Source of the DNA: Prosopocoilus inquinatus
Taxonomy: Eukaryota; Arthropoda; Insecta; Coleoptera; Lucanidae
Length of the DNA: 64,000 nt
Reading direction: 5' to 3'
NCBI GenBank assembly: GCA_036172665.1
Contig: CM069877.1
Span: forward strand, 12,234,501 to 12,298,500
Within the stretch, counting starts at the first letter, position 1. Each line of letters starts with the position of its first letter. The position numbers were made by a program, and so were the translations under genes. This document shows, piece by piece, positions 10,258-21,300 of this stretch. Under the pieces are notes generated by a model, which ran no database searches, was not told the DNA's origin, and saw only the letters and a list, made by a program, of their open reading frames with translations.

Positions 10258-13200
10258 CTACAATGAAAACCCCAAATTAAAAAAAAAGAATAAAACACAT
10301 AGAACTAATAATCGTATGGAACGCGCATTGCCGACTGACGCCTGTTGGCATTGTAAGGTAGGCAACTTATATTGCTTCTAAGGGAAAGAGGGCGGGAAAA
10401 TACATGTACACGGTTGTCTTCCGGTTGCTTTGTAAAATAGGCTGGTAATTCCCCATAACGCATTTTTCTATAGGAATTGACACGACGGTATCCTTGGGTG
10501 TCGTGTTGGTTGCCTAACTCAACTCGTTTACCGTGTAATTCGCATACAGACGCGCGCTCCATAGATATTACTGTCTGTACTCTAAGATAAACAACGATAA
10601 AAAAAAAATGCATACCGATGTAATTCAGGAGCACGGCACTGGCTGGCAAGTTCCTCGTGTAGTTCTTGCTCCAAGCACCGTAACTGGCCTGGTCTTTCTG
10701 GAGGCAGGTGACGAGGACGTCGCACAGCTGATCTCCGTACACTCCGCTCCCAACTGCGTTCAGCTTCTTCAGCACGAGCTCGACGAAACTGTACTTGTCG
10801 TTGTTGCTGGTGAACAAAAGCACCTTCAATTTTGGCACTATGTTCTGCAGCGAGTTCGTTAGATCCGAGGGGAAGTTCTTCTTGCTCGTGTAGATCAGGT
10901 CCATTATCAAGAGGTATTGCTCCTTGGTGAGCGGCACATCATTAAATCTATTCGTGAGATCAACTAGATATGTGACTACGTAGCGCGAGTAGTTTTTCAT
11001 TTCGAGTAGTGGTAACATGACTTCCTGAAACACTTCAAACACAAACGTAGTAAATAATTCAGACAGGGCAAAACCTTATTACACAAACAAAGAGAACATT
11101 TTTTCTTTTAAATACGTACCCTAATCGAAAGCAAAAAATAGTACAGTTTCCTGTGATTTTTCTTTCTCCAAAACGTTACTGTTTACATCACGGACAGCTG
11201 AATTGATATGTCATATAATGAGGTCGAAAACAAAACAAAAAAAATGAGACAATTACAGTTCCCTGTAATTTGCTGGTTGTGTCTTTCACAATTCAACACC
11301 GCCAGTGGTCTTTTAATTTGCGAACAGATAATAAATACTGTTTATTTAAATACAACCTCACATATTTTATAAAAGTTTTGAGTTTGTCAATCTGAAGTAT
11401 TTAAGTGCCACCTGTGAAGGCGTATTTAAACAGTACCTACCATTTCGGGGCACGGCCAGCTGAATTGACATGTCGTGTACGGCCAGTCCAATTCACCTAA
11501 AAATGTGTTCCAGTAAACCAAGCCTTCCAGTAAAGCAAGCCATGGAACGCGTCAACTAGCGCCCTCTCATACTCATTAATTAGTTGTTACTATGTTTACG
11601 ATACGATGCTTATTTTGACAACTTAAGTATCAAACACGAATTGACATTTTTCATAACCAAATATTTCAAGATGACAGTAATTTTGACACTAGTTTTGAAT
11701 TTGAGTATGCCACTTGACACCCGCTTTTTAATTTTTCCAAAAACATGTTGAGAGCTTTCAGATTTAAGAAGCTCAAAACTTTTGTTTTGTAAAATCTGTG
11801 AAATCGAATTTATATACAGTACCATTTTGAAGAATGAAAAATTACAGGAAACTGTAATTGTCTACTAATTTTTGCTTTCGACTGTATTTTTAATGAAAAG
11901 ATAAAGAATGATAATATACAGTGAGAGTAAAAACGAAAGACTAGGACCGAATATGTATAGCAATAAGGACAATAACATTTGACAATCAACGCTGTCAGAC
12001 ACATCGGCTTGTTTCTGTTGGCACCAACATGAAGTTTGCTCAGTTTCAAAGATTCCGACAGTTTTGGATTAATTTCGTTTTTAGCGTAATTGACATAAAA
12101 ATTGTGAATAACCACATTTGTTAAATAATTTCAAAAGTACAAGGTATAAGTTATCATTCGCACAATTAATAATTAGGTTGGAAGTTGGTCATGAAAATTT
12201 GACAGTTACTTAAAAAAAGCTTTCGGATTTTAAGTTTTGACATATCAAGTCGTTTTATTTCCTTCAATAATTACTGTCGTGATAAAGAACATATTTAAAA
12301 AAAAATGTTAGGAAGTTTAGGTTAAAAAAAATGCAAAAACCAATGTTGGCAGATACAGCAACAAAAAAAGTGCGCCACTTTTGTTATTATTGTAAACATA
12401 ACCTCACTTTCAATTCTTAACTTCAAAATCAATTGTTTTAACTGCTACACATAACCTTACTTTTAAGTTCGAAAGTTTTACGCTATTGTTGTCCTCATAA
12501 CCTCACTTTAAAATTCTAAATTAGAGTTATTTAGAAGGGATTTGATAATATAACAAGGTTTGACATTTTTTTTTAAATTATAGTAAACATAACCTCTCTT
12601 TCACTTCGAAGCAATGAAATGTTTGACAATTTACGTCATCATTATACCAAATATCTCAATCCAAAAGAGCATCACTTTGACATATCAAGTAGTTCTTTTT
12701 TTTTGTTTAAAGAATATATTTAAAAAAGATGTCAGGAACGTTAGGTTTAAAGAAAAAGTGCAACAACCAGTGTTGACAGATACAGCAGCAAAAATGTACG
12801 CCTTGATACAAGCGACTTACGTTATAATTGTAAACATAACCTCACTTTCGAAGCTGATTAAAAGGAAAATTGAGAGTGTAACAAAGTTTTCCAATTTTGT
12901 GTTTTGTTGTAAATATCACATTTAATTGAAATCAAGGGAGCATTGGTAATGTAACAAAGTTTAGCAGTTTTATGTTATTATTGTGAACATAAACTCACTT
13001 TCAATTCTTAACTTCAAAATCAATTGAAATTGAAGCGGTGTGAAAAATGTTGACAGTTTGTTTTAACTGCAGCACATAACCTTACTTTCAATTTTAAGTT
13101 TTCGGAAATAATTAACAGAAAAATAACGACGATAACAAAGTTCGAGAGTTTTACGTTATTATTATCCACATAACCTCACTTTGAAATTATAAATTGTTGT

Positions 13201-16200
13201 AGTTGTTAGAAGGGGCTTGATAATATAACAAGGTTTGACATTTTTTTAAAATTATTGTAAACATCTCTTTCAATTCGAAGCAGTGAAATGTTTGACAGTT
13301 TACGTCATCATTGTGCCAAATATCTCAATCCAAAAGAGCATCAATTTGACATATCAAGTCGTTCTCTCTCTCTGTGTTCGCAGATACAGCACCAAAAATG
13401 TGCACCTTCATACAAATCACTTATGTTATAACATAACCTCACTTTCGAAGCTGATTTTAATTAAAACTGACAGTGTAACAGTCTTGCAGTTTTGTGTACG
13501 GCAGTTTTAGGTTATTATTATTACCATAACCTCACTCTCAATTCAAAATTAATTGCAATTGAAGCGGTGCGAAAAATTTTGACAGTCTTTTTAACTACTG
13601 CACATAACCTCATTTTCAATTCTTCTAAGTTCTCGGAAAAAACTAACAGAAATTGTCGATGATAACAAAGTTTGACAGTTTACATTATTATTGTCCGCAT
13701 AACCCCACTTTAATTTCTAAATTGTTAGAAGGGATTCGATAATATAACAAAATTTGACAATTTCTTTTAATATTGTAAATATAACCTCACTTTCAATTCA
13801 AGGCTGTTAAAAGTTTGACAGTTTACGTCATCACTGTCTCAAGTATATCAATCGAAAAGTACATCAATTTGGTTTTGTTTAGTTTTGTTTTTTTTTTTTT
13901 CATAAGATCGATTCACGTTTGATAAATGAGAGTTGTCAAATACAGTCAACAGCAAAAAAAAATACGGTTTCCTGTAATTTTGCTTTCTTCAAAATAGTAC
14001 TGTTCAAATACAGCTTCAACAAAGTTTGACAGTTTTATGTTATTATTGTAAACATAACCTCACTTTCAATTCAAAATAAATTGATTCGATAATAAAACGA
14101 AGTTTGACAATTTTTTTTTATTATTGTAAACATAACCTCACTTTCAATTCGAGGCTTTTAATAAAAGTTTTACAGTTTACGTCATCAATGTATCAATCGA
14201 AAAGTGCATCAATTTGGTTCTTTTTTTTTATAAAATCGATTAACGTTCGATAAATGGCAGTTGTCAAATAGGGCTCGTTTTTTTACTCGGGATTAGTTCA
14301 TTCGTTGCAGCGATGAAACTAAAAGCGTCTTTTTACGGATGTAGCGATTGAAATTGTCGCTTTAAAGCTGAAAGTGTGACGTCATCCAAGTTCAGCGTTA
14401 AAATTTTAAGATGCAGCGCTTTAAATGTTGAAAAGTAAAAAAAACGAGCCCATACAGTCGACAGCAAAAAAATAGTAGACAATTACTGTTTCCTGTAATT
14501 TTGCTTTCTCTAAGACGGTACTATTTAAATGCAGCTTGAACTTTATGCACGGGAACTGTTCTGAATGCCCTCTATTCCTTTCAGAATTGAATGCAGAACA
14601 GTCCAAGACAGAAAAAAATTAAAAACAAACTCAATTCTCTCGATTGTGAGGGTGTGGCACCATCGATGTCAAATTCGTGAACCGTCAATTTTGACAATTA
14701 ACCTATAAATATAACCTGAACTGTCAAATTGACACTCGATACAGTGACGTACGTTTCCTGAAAACAAATCTAACAGAGTGGTCCTTCCTACATGCTTTCT
14801 TGAACTTCTTAATGTGTTTCCTTTAGAATAGTTCAGAGCTAAAAAAATTACATTAAAATCTGAGCTCGAGTTTGAGAGTAAGACAGTGACATGATCTGGC
14901 AACACTGCACGACGCCACTAAAATATCGGCAATTTTAACGTAATTTGAAAAACTCGAGCTTACTGAAGGTTTTGCTAATGACGGACGGCATTTTCTGGTA
15001 AATTGCGCGCTATAATTTTAGGTTAAATAAATGGCAACGCTGTCTCGAAGTCAAAAATCAATTAGATTTTTGAACAATAACTGTTAAAAGTTTAAAAGTA
15101 GGCAAGTAATTATTAAGTTAATGAATTGATTAAAGTTTAACATTCTTGAAAAAAAACAAACAAACAAACAAATGCCAAAGAAATAGAAGTCAGTCAGCTG
15201 TCGCCGTGATAGCTGGGGCCAGTTCAGGACTAAAAAAACAGCGCGCTCTGAGTAATATTCTTTCTCTCTCATGTAAATGATTTTGTGCATTTTGCTTTCC
15301 ATTTTAAATGCCCAAAGTGCTCTCGCTGCACAATTTCTGAACGCGACCACGGCGTAGCTTAAAGTCGCTTAAGTGTAAGCTTAACTTACACTTAAGCGAC
15401 CTCGGATTGAAATAAATCTAACAGGGTTGCATTATTTCAATCCTAATGTCAACTAGTAATAATAATAATTGAATTTATAATAAGCAAAGACATTAGGAAG
15501 TCTGGCTATCATGAAGTCATCTGGCAACACTGCAGGGACCCGTTCAGAAATAAAAAAGAATGCTTTCTCTCTCATGTAAGTGATTTTGGGCATTTTGCTT
15601 TGCATTTTCTGAACACGACCTCGGATTGAAATAAATCTAACAGGGTTGCATTATTTCAATCCTAATGTGACCTAGTAATAATAATAATAATTGAATTTAT
15701 AATAAGCAAAGACAGAAATAAAAAAGAATGCTTTCTCTCTCATGTAAGTGATTTTGTGCATTTTGCTTTCCATTTTAAATGTCCAAAGTGCTCTCGCTGC
15801 ACAATTTCTGAACGCGACCACGGCGTAGCTTAAAGTCGCTTAAGTGTAAGTTAAACTTACACTTAAGCGACCTCAGATTAAAATAAATCTAACAGGGTTG
15901 CATTATTTCAATTCTAATGTGACCTAGTAATAATAATAATTGAATTTATAATAAGCAAAGACATTAGGAAATCTGGCTATCATAAAGTCATCTGGCAGCA
16001 CTGCACGTACCCGTTCAGAAATAAAAAAATAATGGACCAGTTCAGAAATAGAAAAGAATGCTTTCTCTCTCATGTAAGTGATTTTGGGCATTTTGTTTTC
16101 CATTTTAAACGTTCGAAGTGCACTCGCGATACAGTTTCTGAACGCGCCTCAGTCTTCTCAATTTGAGAAAAAGAAAAAAAATTGGAAACCAGAATAATTT

Positions 16201-17228
16201 CACTGCCAAAAACGTAATCATTCTATAGAAACTACTTACCTTTCAGCCCCACGTGAAAGTTTTTAATTCCACCTTGCCCGAGGCCCCACAAAATAGACAA
16301 CCCGATCGACTGTCTGTTCTGATACGAATTCCTCAGCACGATGTGTTTTTGGAGACTCGCCGTGACGATCTTCGGATTGTTCAGGGCCAACAACTGTATA
16401 AAAAACTTGTGCCCCAGCGCCGAGAGGCCCTTGCTCATATCAGTCGCCATCGCCGTCAAACATATGTCATAAAAGACCTGCGCGTTTTCGCCGCCCGCCT
16501 CCTTCACGGCCCTCTCCATTAAATTCCGAATGGAAGTTGGGGTCTGTAAAGTCAGTCATTAAATGAGCTGTTCGAGCAAAAAAAATTCAGCGGTGAATTA
16601 CAGCTGAAAACGGGTAGCACTCTCCTTTGCAGGAGAAGACGGGGTCTTGTACTTCGATGGGGACTCGCTGGTTCAAGAACGTCGCCATCTGTTTCAGCCA
16701 AACGATGGGGGCGTCTGCGAATAGGGCTTTCGTATTCTCAAAGTCGCTTTTGAAGTCTTCAACGGATATCTAAGGTGAAAGTGAAAGTTGGTGATTAGTC
16801 AAGATCTGAAAAAAGTTTCTCCAGCTTACAGAATTAAGTGCACTTTCTATAGATTTGGGGGGCTTGGATTTTGGTGTTGTCTCCTGTTGCTGCGGCTTCT
16901 CTGTTTTCTTCTGCGCCTTCTTCGAGTTGTTCTCTGGTTGTTTCTTGGCCGCTTTGTCTTGGGGCTTGTGATTTTCCTTGCCTCCTTTATTGTTATTTGA
17001 TGCGTACAAATTCTTTAACTGTGATTCTGGCACTGAAATATTTGCATAGGTAAAGAAAGAAACTGCGGTGCCGCGGCGGGGTTACTTACGGATGTCTTCA
17101 GCTTTGGGTCCGTTCGCGACCATCTTCTTCTTGTTGTTGCCGCTTGCTTCCTTGGCGGTCGCCTTCTGCGGCGCTTGCTTTCCGCTCTTGTCCTTCTTCT
17201 TGCCGACGACTTCCCATTGACCGGACAT
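10115..17228 (-). CDS. TMEM214: TMEM214-like ER membrane protein, exons 1-6 (C-terminus not found)
   Basis: Six exons on the minus strand: 17228-17090, 17032-16830, 16769-16602, 16543-16240, 11032-10616 and 10257-10115. They give 458 in-frame codons with GT-AG introns and compatible phases (1, 0, 0, 1, 1, 0). The N-terminus MSGQWEVVGKKKDKSGK matches the WEVVKK-type start of TMEM214. A Lys/Gln-rich low-complexity stretch follows, then the conserved helical body with PIVWLKQMATFLN, the LWGLGQGG-containing block and GLKVFQEVMLPLLEMK across the exon 4/5 junction. The family is ER-resident; human TMEM214 has been linked to ER-stress-induced apoptosis through procaspase-4. Human TMEM214 is about 690 residues with C-terminal membrane helices, so roughly 200 residues are missing here. 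They may lie beyond the left edge. The start ATG has A at -3 and no upstream in-frame ATG close by. The identification rests on family recognition, not on a search. Confidence 0.85.
10616..11032 (-). CDS. TMEM214: TMEM214-like exon 5
   Basis: 139 codons' worth of sequence, starting VFQEVMLPLLEMKNYSRYVV. The acceptor is TTTGAAG|TG. A second AG ten bases further in (TTTCAG) would break the frame, so the upstream one is chosen. Donor ATCG|GTATGC. It contains the conserved LKVLLF and helical repeats. Confidence 0.85.
11125..11881. mobile_element. CGAAAGCAAAA family, long composite copy
   Basis: Outer ends TCGAAAGCAAAAAATAG and TTTTTGCTTTCGA, with ACAGTTTCCTGTGAT near the left end and TTACAGGAAACTGTAAT near the right end. 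A second left-arm copy at 11226-11275 shows it is a composite or nested insertion. It sits in TMEM214-like intron 4. Confidence 0.6.
12180..14240. repeat. ATAACCTCACTTTCAATTC tandem family with higher-order duplication
   Basis: CATAACCTCACTTTCAATTC, or close variants, occurs about 14 times at intervals of about 60-250 bases, usually with AAAGTTTGACAGTTTTA and GTTATTATTGTAAA. A longer block from GAAATGTTTGACA at about 12613 is repeated at about 13283, which indicates a higher-order unit of about 670 bp. Short frames here share translated segments only because the DNA is duplicated. Confidence 0.75.
14271..14451. mobile_element. Small MITE, TIR GGGCTCGTTTTTTTACT, 3-bp ATA duplication
   Basis: 181 bp bounded by GGGCTCGTTTTTTTACT and AGTAAAAAAAACGAGCCC, flanked on both sides by ATA. 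A 3-bp duplication with GGG-starting ends is compatible with a PIF/Harbinger-type origin. That assignment is tentative. Confidence 0.6.
14455..14530. repeat. Partial arm of the CGAAAGCAAAA family
   Basis: Carries GACAGCAAAAAAATAGTAGA, TTACTGTTTCCTGTAAT and TTTGCTTTCT. A similar partial lies at about 13946-14010. Confidence 0.5.
15084..16150. repeat. Direct repeats with two TTAAGTGTAAG hairpins
   Basis: About three to four copies of a unit contain TTCTTTCTCTCTCATGTAA, TTTTGTGCATTTTGCTTTCC, AACAGGGTTGCATTATTTCA and an AATAATAATAATTGAATTTA tail. In two of them GTCGCTTAAGTGTAAG and CTTACACTTAAGCGAC form a perfect 16-bp hairpin (about 15364-15401 and 15834-15871). No coding capacity. The block is intronic in the TMEM214-like gene. 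Confidence 0.7.
16240..16543 (-). CDS. TMEM214: TMEM214-like exon 4
   Basis: Acceptor TGACTTTACAG, donor AAAG|GTAAGT. Encodes TPTSIRNLMERAVKEAGGEN, FYDICLTAMATDMSKGL, and SIGLSILWGLGQGGIKNF. This is the most conserved core block of the family. Confidence 0.88.
16602..16769 (-). CDS. TMEM214: TMEM214-like exon 3
   Basis: 56 codons, acceptor TTTCACCTTAG, donor GCT|GTAATT. Encodes ISVEDFKSDFENTKALFADA, PIVWLKQMATFLNQRVPI and the SCKGECYPFSA stretch. Confidence 0.82.
16830..17032 (-). CDS. TMEM214: TMEM214-like exon 2 (low-complexity linker)
   Basis: Acceptor ATATTTCAG, donor TCT|GTAAGC. Encodes LPESQLKNLYASNNN, then a Lys/Gln/Pro-rich region (about residues 60-95) and SIESALNS. The basic low-complexity character is typical of the family's N-terminal third. 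Confidence 0.8.
17090..17228 (-). CDS. TMEM214: TMEM214-like exon 1 with start codon
   Basis: ATG at 17228 in context AAGAATGT. Encodes MSGQWEVVGKKKDKSGK through NGPKAEDI. Donor ATCC|GTAAGT. The phase-1 junction with exon 2 forms a Leu codon. Confidence 0.82.
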
Positions 17229-17774
17229 TCTTAAATGAGGCTTACGGCGGCGGAAAAGTAAAAAACGCGAAGAGGAACGAAAACAACGTCTACGTCACTG
17301 TTGTTAAACTCAACTCAAATGACAGCTGCGAGCGGCGATCGGTCGGTTTGATTGTCGAGTTGTCAGCTGTGAGTTGTACACGTGTTACGGCGAACGGTTG
17401 GAATAAATTAATTGGTTGCGATGCGCACTTGTTTATCATAATTAATGCGGGCTTACGTGAACTTGTCTCAAGTGAAGATTAAATTCATTTATATCAAGTC
17501 GGCGGGCCAAGAAAAATTTAATTATTGAAAAAGAAAACTTTGGCGCCCTCTATTGGATATTTTTCGAACTATAGTTATTGGCAGGAGTTATTGAACAATC
17601 AAATTGTACAAAATCGTCAAGTCAGCGGTCCGACTAAACCCTCTGACCAATCACCAATTGAAAAAAGTGATCACGTGATTTAGTCTGACCACTTCGACCG
17701 TTCATTTACCGCAGTCATTGTACCGAGTGTTCAATTAAAAAAACGGTCTAGGTAGCCATGAATTTATTCTGAAC
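17229..17774. promoter_or_regulatory. Upstream region of the TMEM214-like gene
   Basis: The first 200 bases are more GC- and CpG-rich than the surroundings, as expected near a start. No TATA box or other defined element is recognised. A loose inverted repeat lies at about 17628-17700. The rest is unremarkable. Confidence 0.3.
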
Positions 17775-17782
17775 GTCTAGCG
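17775..17782. repeat. 8-bp target-site duplication, left copy
   Basis: GTCTAGCG directly precedes the CAGTGTTGCCAGA terminus and is repeated exactly at 24576-24583. Confidence 0.85.
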
Positions 17783-17918
17783 CAGTGTTGCCAGAGGTGG
17801 TGATTTGTCACCAGATCTGGGGATTTTTGTTATTCGTTAATTACCTGGTGATAATTTTTAAAAACTCGGGATTATCTGGTGCTTTTTCTTAAAATATTAA
17901 TAAGAAGAAATTTATAAC

Positions 17919-18085
17919 TGTTAACACGATTTTTACGTTCATTTTAATGAATCACATACACTTGTAAAAAAAAAAAACAATTGCAATATAAATAAAAAAC
18001 TTTCATATAAAAAAAGGTAATTGTACCAGCGAAATTTTTCTGCAAACAAACACAAAGAAATACAGTCCACTATATCGAATCAACA
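17919..18085 (+). repeat. BEL/Pao 5' LTR (167 bp)
   Basis: Runs from TGTTAACACGATTTTTACG to ATATCGAATCAACA. Contains an ATATAAATAAA stretch that could serve as both a TATA-like element and a poly(A) signal. It is short for an LTR. Confidence 0.93.
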
Positions 18086-18094
18086 TATTATTTT

Positions 18095-18115
18095 TGGTCC
18101 GATCGAGCCGGATTC
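18095..18115 (+). promoter_or_regulatory. Putative primer-binding site
   Basis: TGGTCCGATCGAGCCGGAT starts nine bases after the LTR and is complementary to a tRNA 3' end reading ...GGACCA. The CCGGCTCG part resembles tRNA-Tyr, but the tRNA identity is uncertain. Confidence 0.6.
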
Positions 18116-18385
18116 AAGATTTACAAGAACTAAGCGCATCAGCGAAGAAGAGAAACACCGCATAGAAAACTATCGTTCAGGACTACAGATAAGGCTCTAG
18201 AACAGTTCTAGAATTTGTAGGCTGCTATCTGTGTTAAGGTAGTACACATTTATAAAACACATTCATACTTTTATACATTTATTTGCAAAAGAAAATATTT
18301 TGACAAATATTTTTACACATTAACACAATTTCTTTGTAACTAGGTTACAATAATTCAATTCATAGTTTTCTGAATTTGAAAAGTC

Positions 18386-21300
18386 ATGCAAGACGTCACA
18401 TCTACTGAAAAACTTGTGCGTAAACGAGGTACTATTAAATACAAACTAACAAATTTTATAAAATATTTACGCACAGTTCAAGATGCATATGCAAGTGATC
18501 AAGTTTTAGCAGAAAAAACAATCATTGAATTGCAAGATCGTAGTAGCAAGTTTGCATCGTTGTTTGAGGAATTTGATGAAACTCAGAGTAAAATAGAATA
18601 TATTTGCGATGAAGATGACTTAGAAAGGCAATATTTAGAGAGAGAAGATTTCACTGAAAAGCATTCATCCGCAATCACAGACGCAAAATTTATTTTAAAG
18701 CAAGTCTGCACACCTGTCATCCAAATTCAAAGCGACAGTATCACTGGCATATCAGATTCCTCAAAACAAAACGGTATTTCTCACAACATTAAACTTCCAA
18801 CAATTAAACTTGCAAAATTTAACGGTGCATATGATAATTGGTTGGAATTCAAAGATACTTTTGAGTCACTAATTAATTCAAACAAATCAATTGACAATGT
18901 TCAGAAGTATCATTATTTACGTGCTTCACTAGAAGGTGACGCACTAAAGGTTATACAGTCTCTAGAATTCTCATCCGAAAATTACATAATCGCATGGGAA
19001 CTACTTTGCAATAGGTATAATAACATCAGATTGTTAATTAATAATCACATCAAATCTCTGTTTGAATTAAATTCACTTACAAAGGAGTCCTCAAGAGGAA
19101 TAAGAGACTTGATAGATACCATTTTTAAACATTTAAGAGCTCTTCAAACACTAGAACAACCAACAGAACATTGGGACACTTTGTTGATATTTTTAATTAC
19201 GTCAAAATTAGACAAATTTACTGTTCGGGAATGGGAAAAAGTTAAAACAGGCAATAATTTCCCAACACTTTCTGAATTCAAGAGTTTTTTGAATTCAAGA
19301 GCAGATTTTCTAGAAACACTTGAAATCAATCATAATAAAAATGCCAAAGAACATAAACAGTTACATAATAATATCAAACAAGTTTCGTTAATATCCTCAA
19401 ATGTGAAATGTCCTGTATGTAATGGGGCACATTTAATTTATTATTGTGAAAAATTCTTAAAATTAAATTTGTCAGATAAATTAAAAACAGTAAAGCAGCT
19501 GAATCTTTGTAATAACTGTTTACGTTCAGGCCACACAACTAAAAACTGCAGATCTGGATTTTGTAAAAAGTGCAAAGCTAAACATAACACTTTACTTCAT
19601 CCAGAATTATTATATACACGTGAACCAATTACATCAAAAACAATTCATCCAAATGCATCAACAACAATTTCGCCACAAGTTAGTTTCACAAGTCATTATC
19701 CTAATCAACATGTTCTGCTTTCCACTGTATCAATTTTAGTTCCAGATGTTTTTGGCAACATTCATACTGCAAAAGCTTTACTTGACTGTGGTTCTCAGTC
19801 AAATTTTCTTACTTCAAAATTTTGCAAAAAGTTAGGATTAGAAGAACATTCAACAAACATGACCATTGGAGGAATCAATGGCGTTTCATCAGTCATTAAA
19901 AAAAAATGCAACATTGTGATATATTCACTCAATTATGAATTTTCTACTAATCTTTGTTGTTTTATTTTGCCCACAATTACAGGTAATTTGCCTTCATTCA
20001 CTATCAACACCAGCTCATGGAATATTCCAGCCAACATTCAATTGGCAGATCCTCAATTCACCGAGCCTAGTGAAATAGATGTACTTATTGGTGCAGGTAT
20101 TTTTTGGAATATTCTTCATCATCAAAGAATTCAGTTGGGTAAGAATATGCCAGTTCTTCAAAACACAGAATTCGGTTGGATTATATCAGGTACCATCTCA
20201 GAATCCATTTCAAAAATTCATTGCAATTTTTCTAAAACTCACAGCAATCTTGATTCTGAATTGCAGAAATTTTGGGAGATAGAGGAAATTAATAACGAGC
20301 ATTCTATGTCTTCCGATGATGTTTATTGCGAAAAACATTTCCTAGAAACGTTTTCTAGAAATGAAGAAGGACGGTTCATTGTTCGAATACCACTAAAACA
20401 TTCTGCTTCTAATTTAGGTAACTCAAAACCATTATCAATTAAACGTCAACAACAATTAGAACGTAAATTTTCATACGATTCTAATCTAAAATTTCAATAT
20501 TCTCAATTCATAAAAGAATACATAGATTTAAACCACATGTCTCAAGTAAATTTAATTCCTTCCAATACAGCATATTTTTTGCCACATCATGGTGTTTTTA
20601 GACAAGAAAGTTTGACTACTAAACTAAGAGTAGTCTTTGATGGATCAGCGAATTCTGATTCAGGTTGGTCAGTTAATGATTTACAATTTACAGGGCCACC
20701 CATTCAGAATGAAATATTTTCTATACTCATAAAATTCAGACAACATCCTTTTGCAGTTTCGGCAGATATAGAAAAAATGTATAGGCAGGTCGTCATTCAT
20801 CCTGATGACAGACATCTTCAAAATATTGTTTGGAGATTTAGTTCAGACGATCCAATTTCCATTTACACTTTAAATACAGTTACCTACGGCACTAGATCTG
20901 CTCCGTATTTAGCCATAAGATGCTTAAAGCAGTTGGCTCATGAATATCAAACAAAATCTTCTTTCGCATCTTCAATAATAAAAAATGATTTTTATGTTGA
21001 TGATCTCATAACAGGTTTTGATTCTGAAACAGTTGCAATCAATGTATGTAAAGAAATTGCATCAATTCTAAATTCAGCATGTTTCCCATTAAGAAAATGG
21101 AATTCTAATAGTCAGCTTTTCTTGCAAGAGTTTCAAAATGAAAATGAACCTGTGAGTGTTTTAAATTTAGGAGATAATGAGTTTTCAAAAACTTTAGGAA
21201 TAAAATGGTACAGTAAATCTGATACATTAGGTTTTCAAATCAAAAATTTTGAAAATTCTTTATCAATTAATAAACGATCAATCTTATCTGACGTAGCAAG

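Noticed and set aside
12614..13510. Two similar frames sharing KCLTIYVIIIPNISIQKS-type translations
   Set aside because: The similarity comes from DNA duplication in the ATAACCTCAC array. Frames are interrupted differently, and there is no domain.
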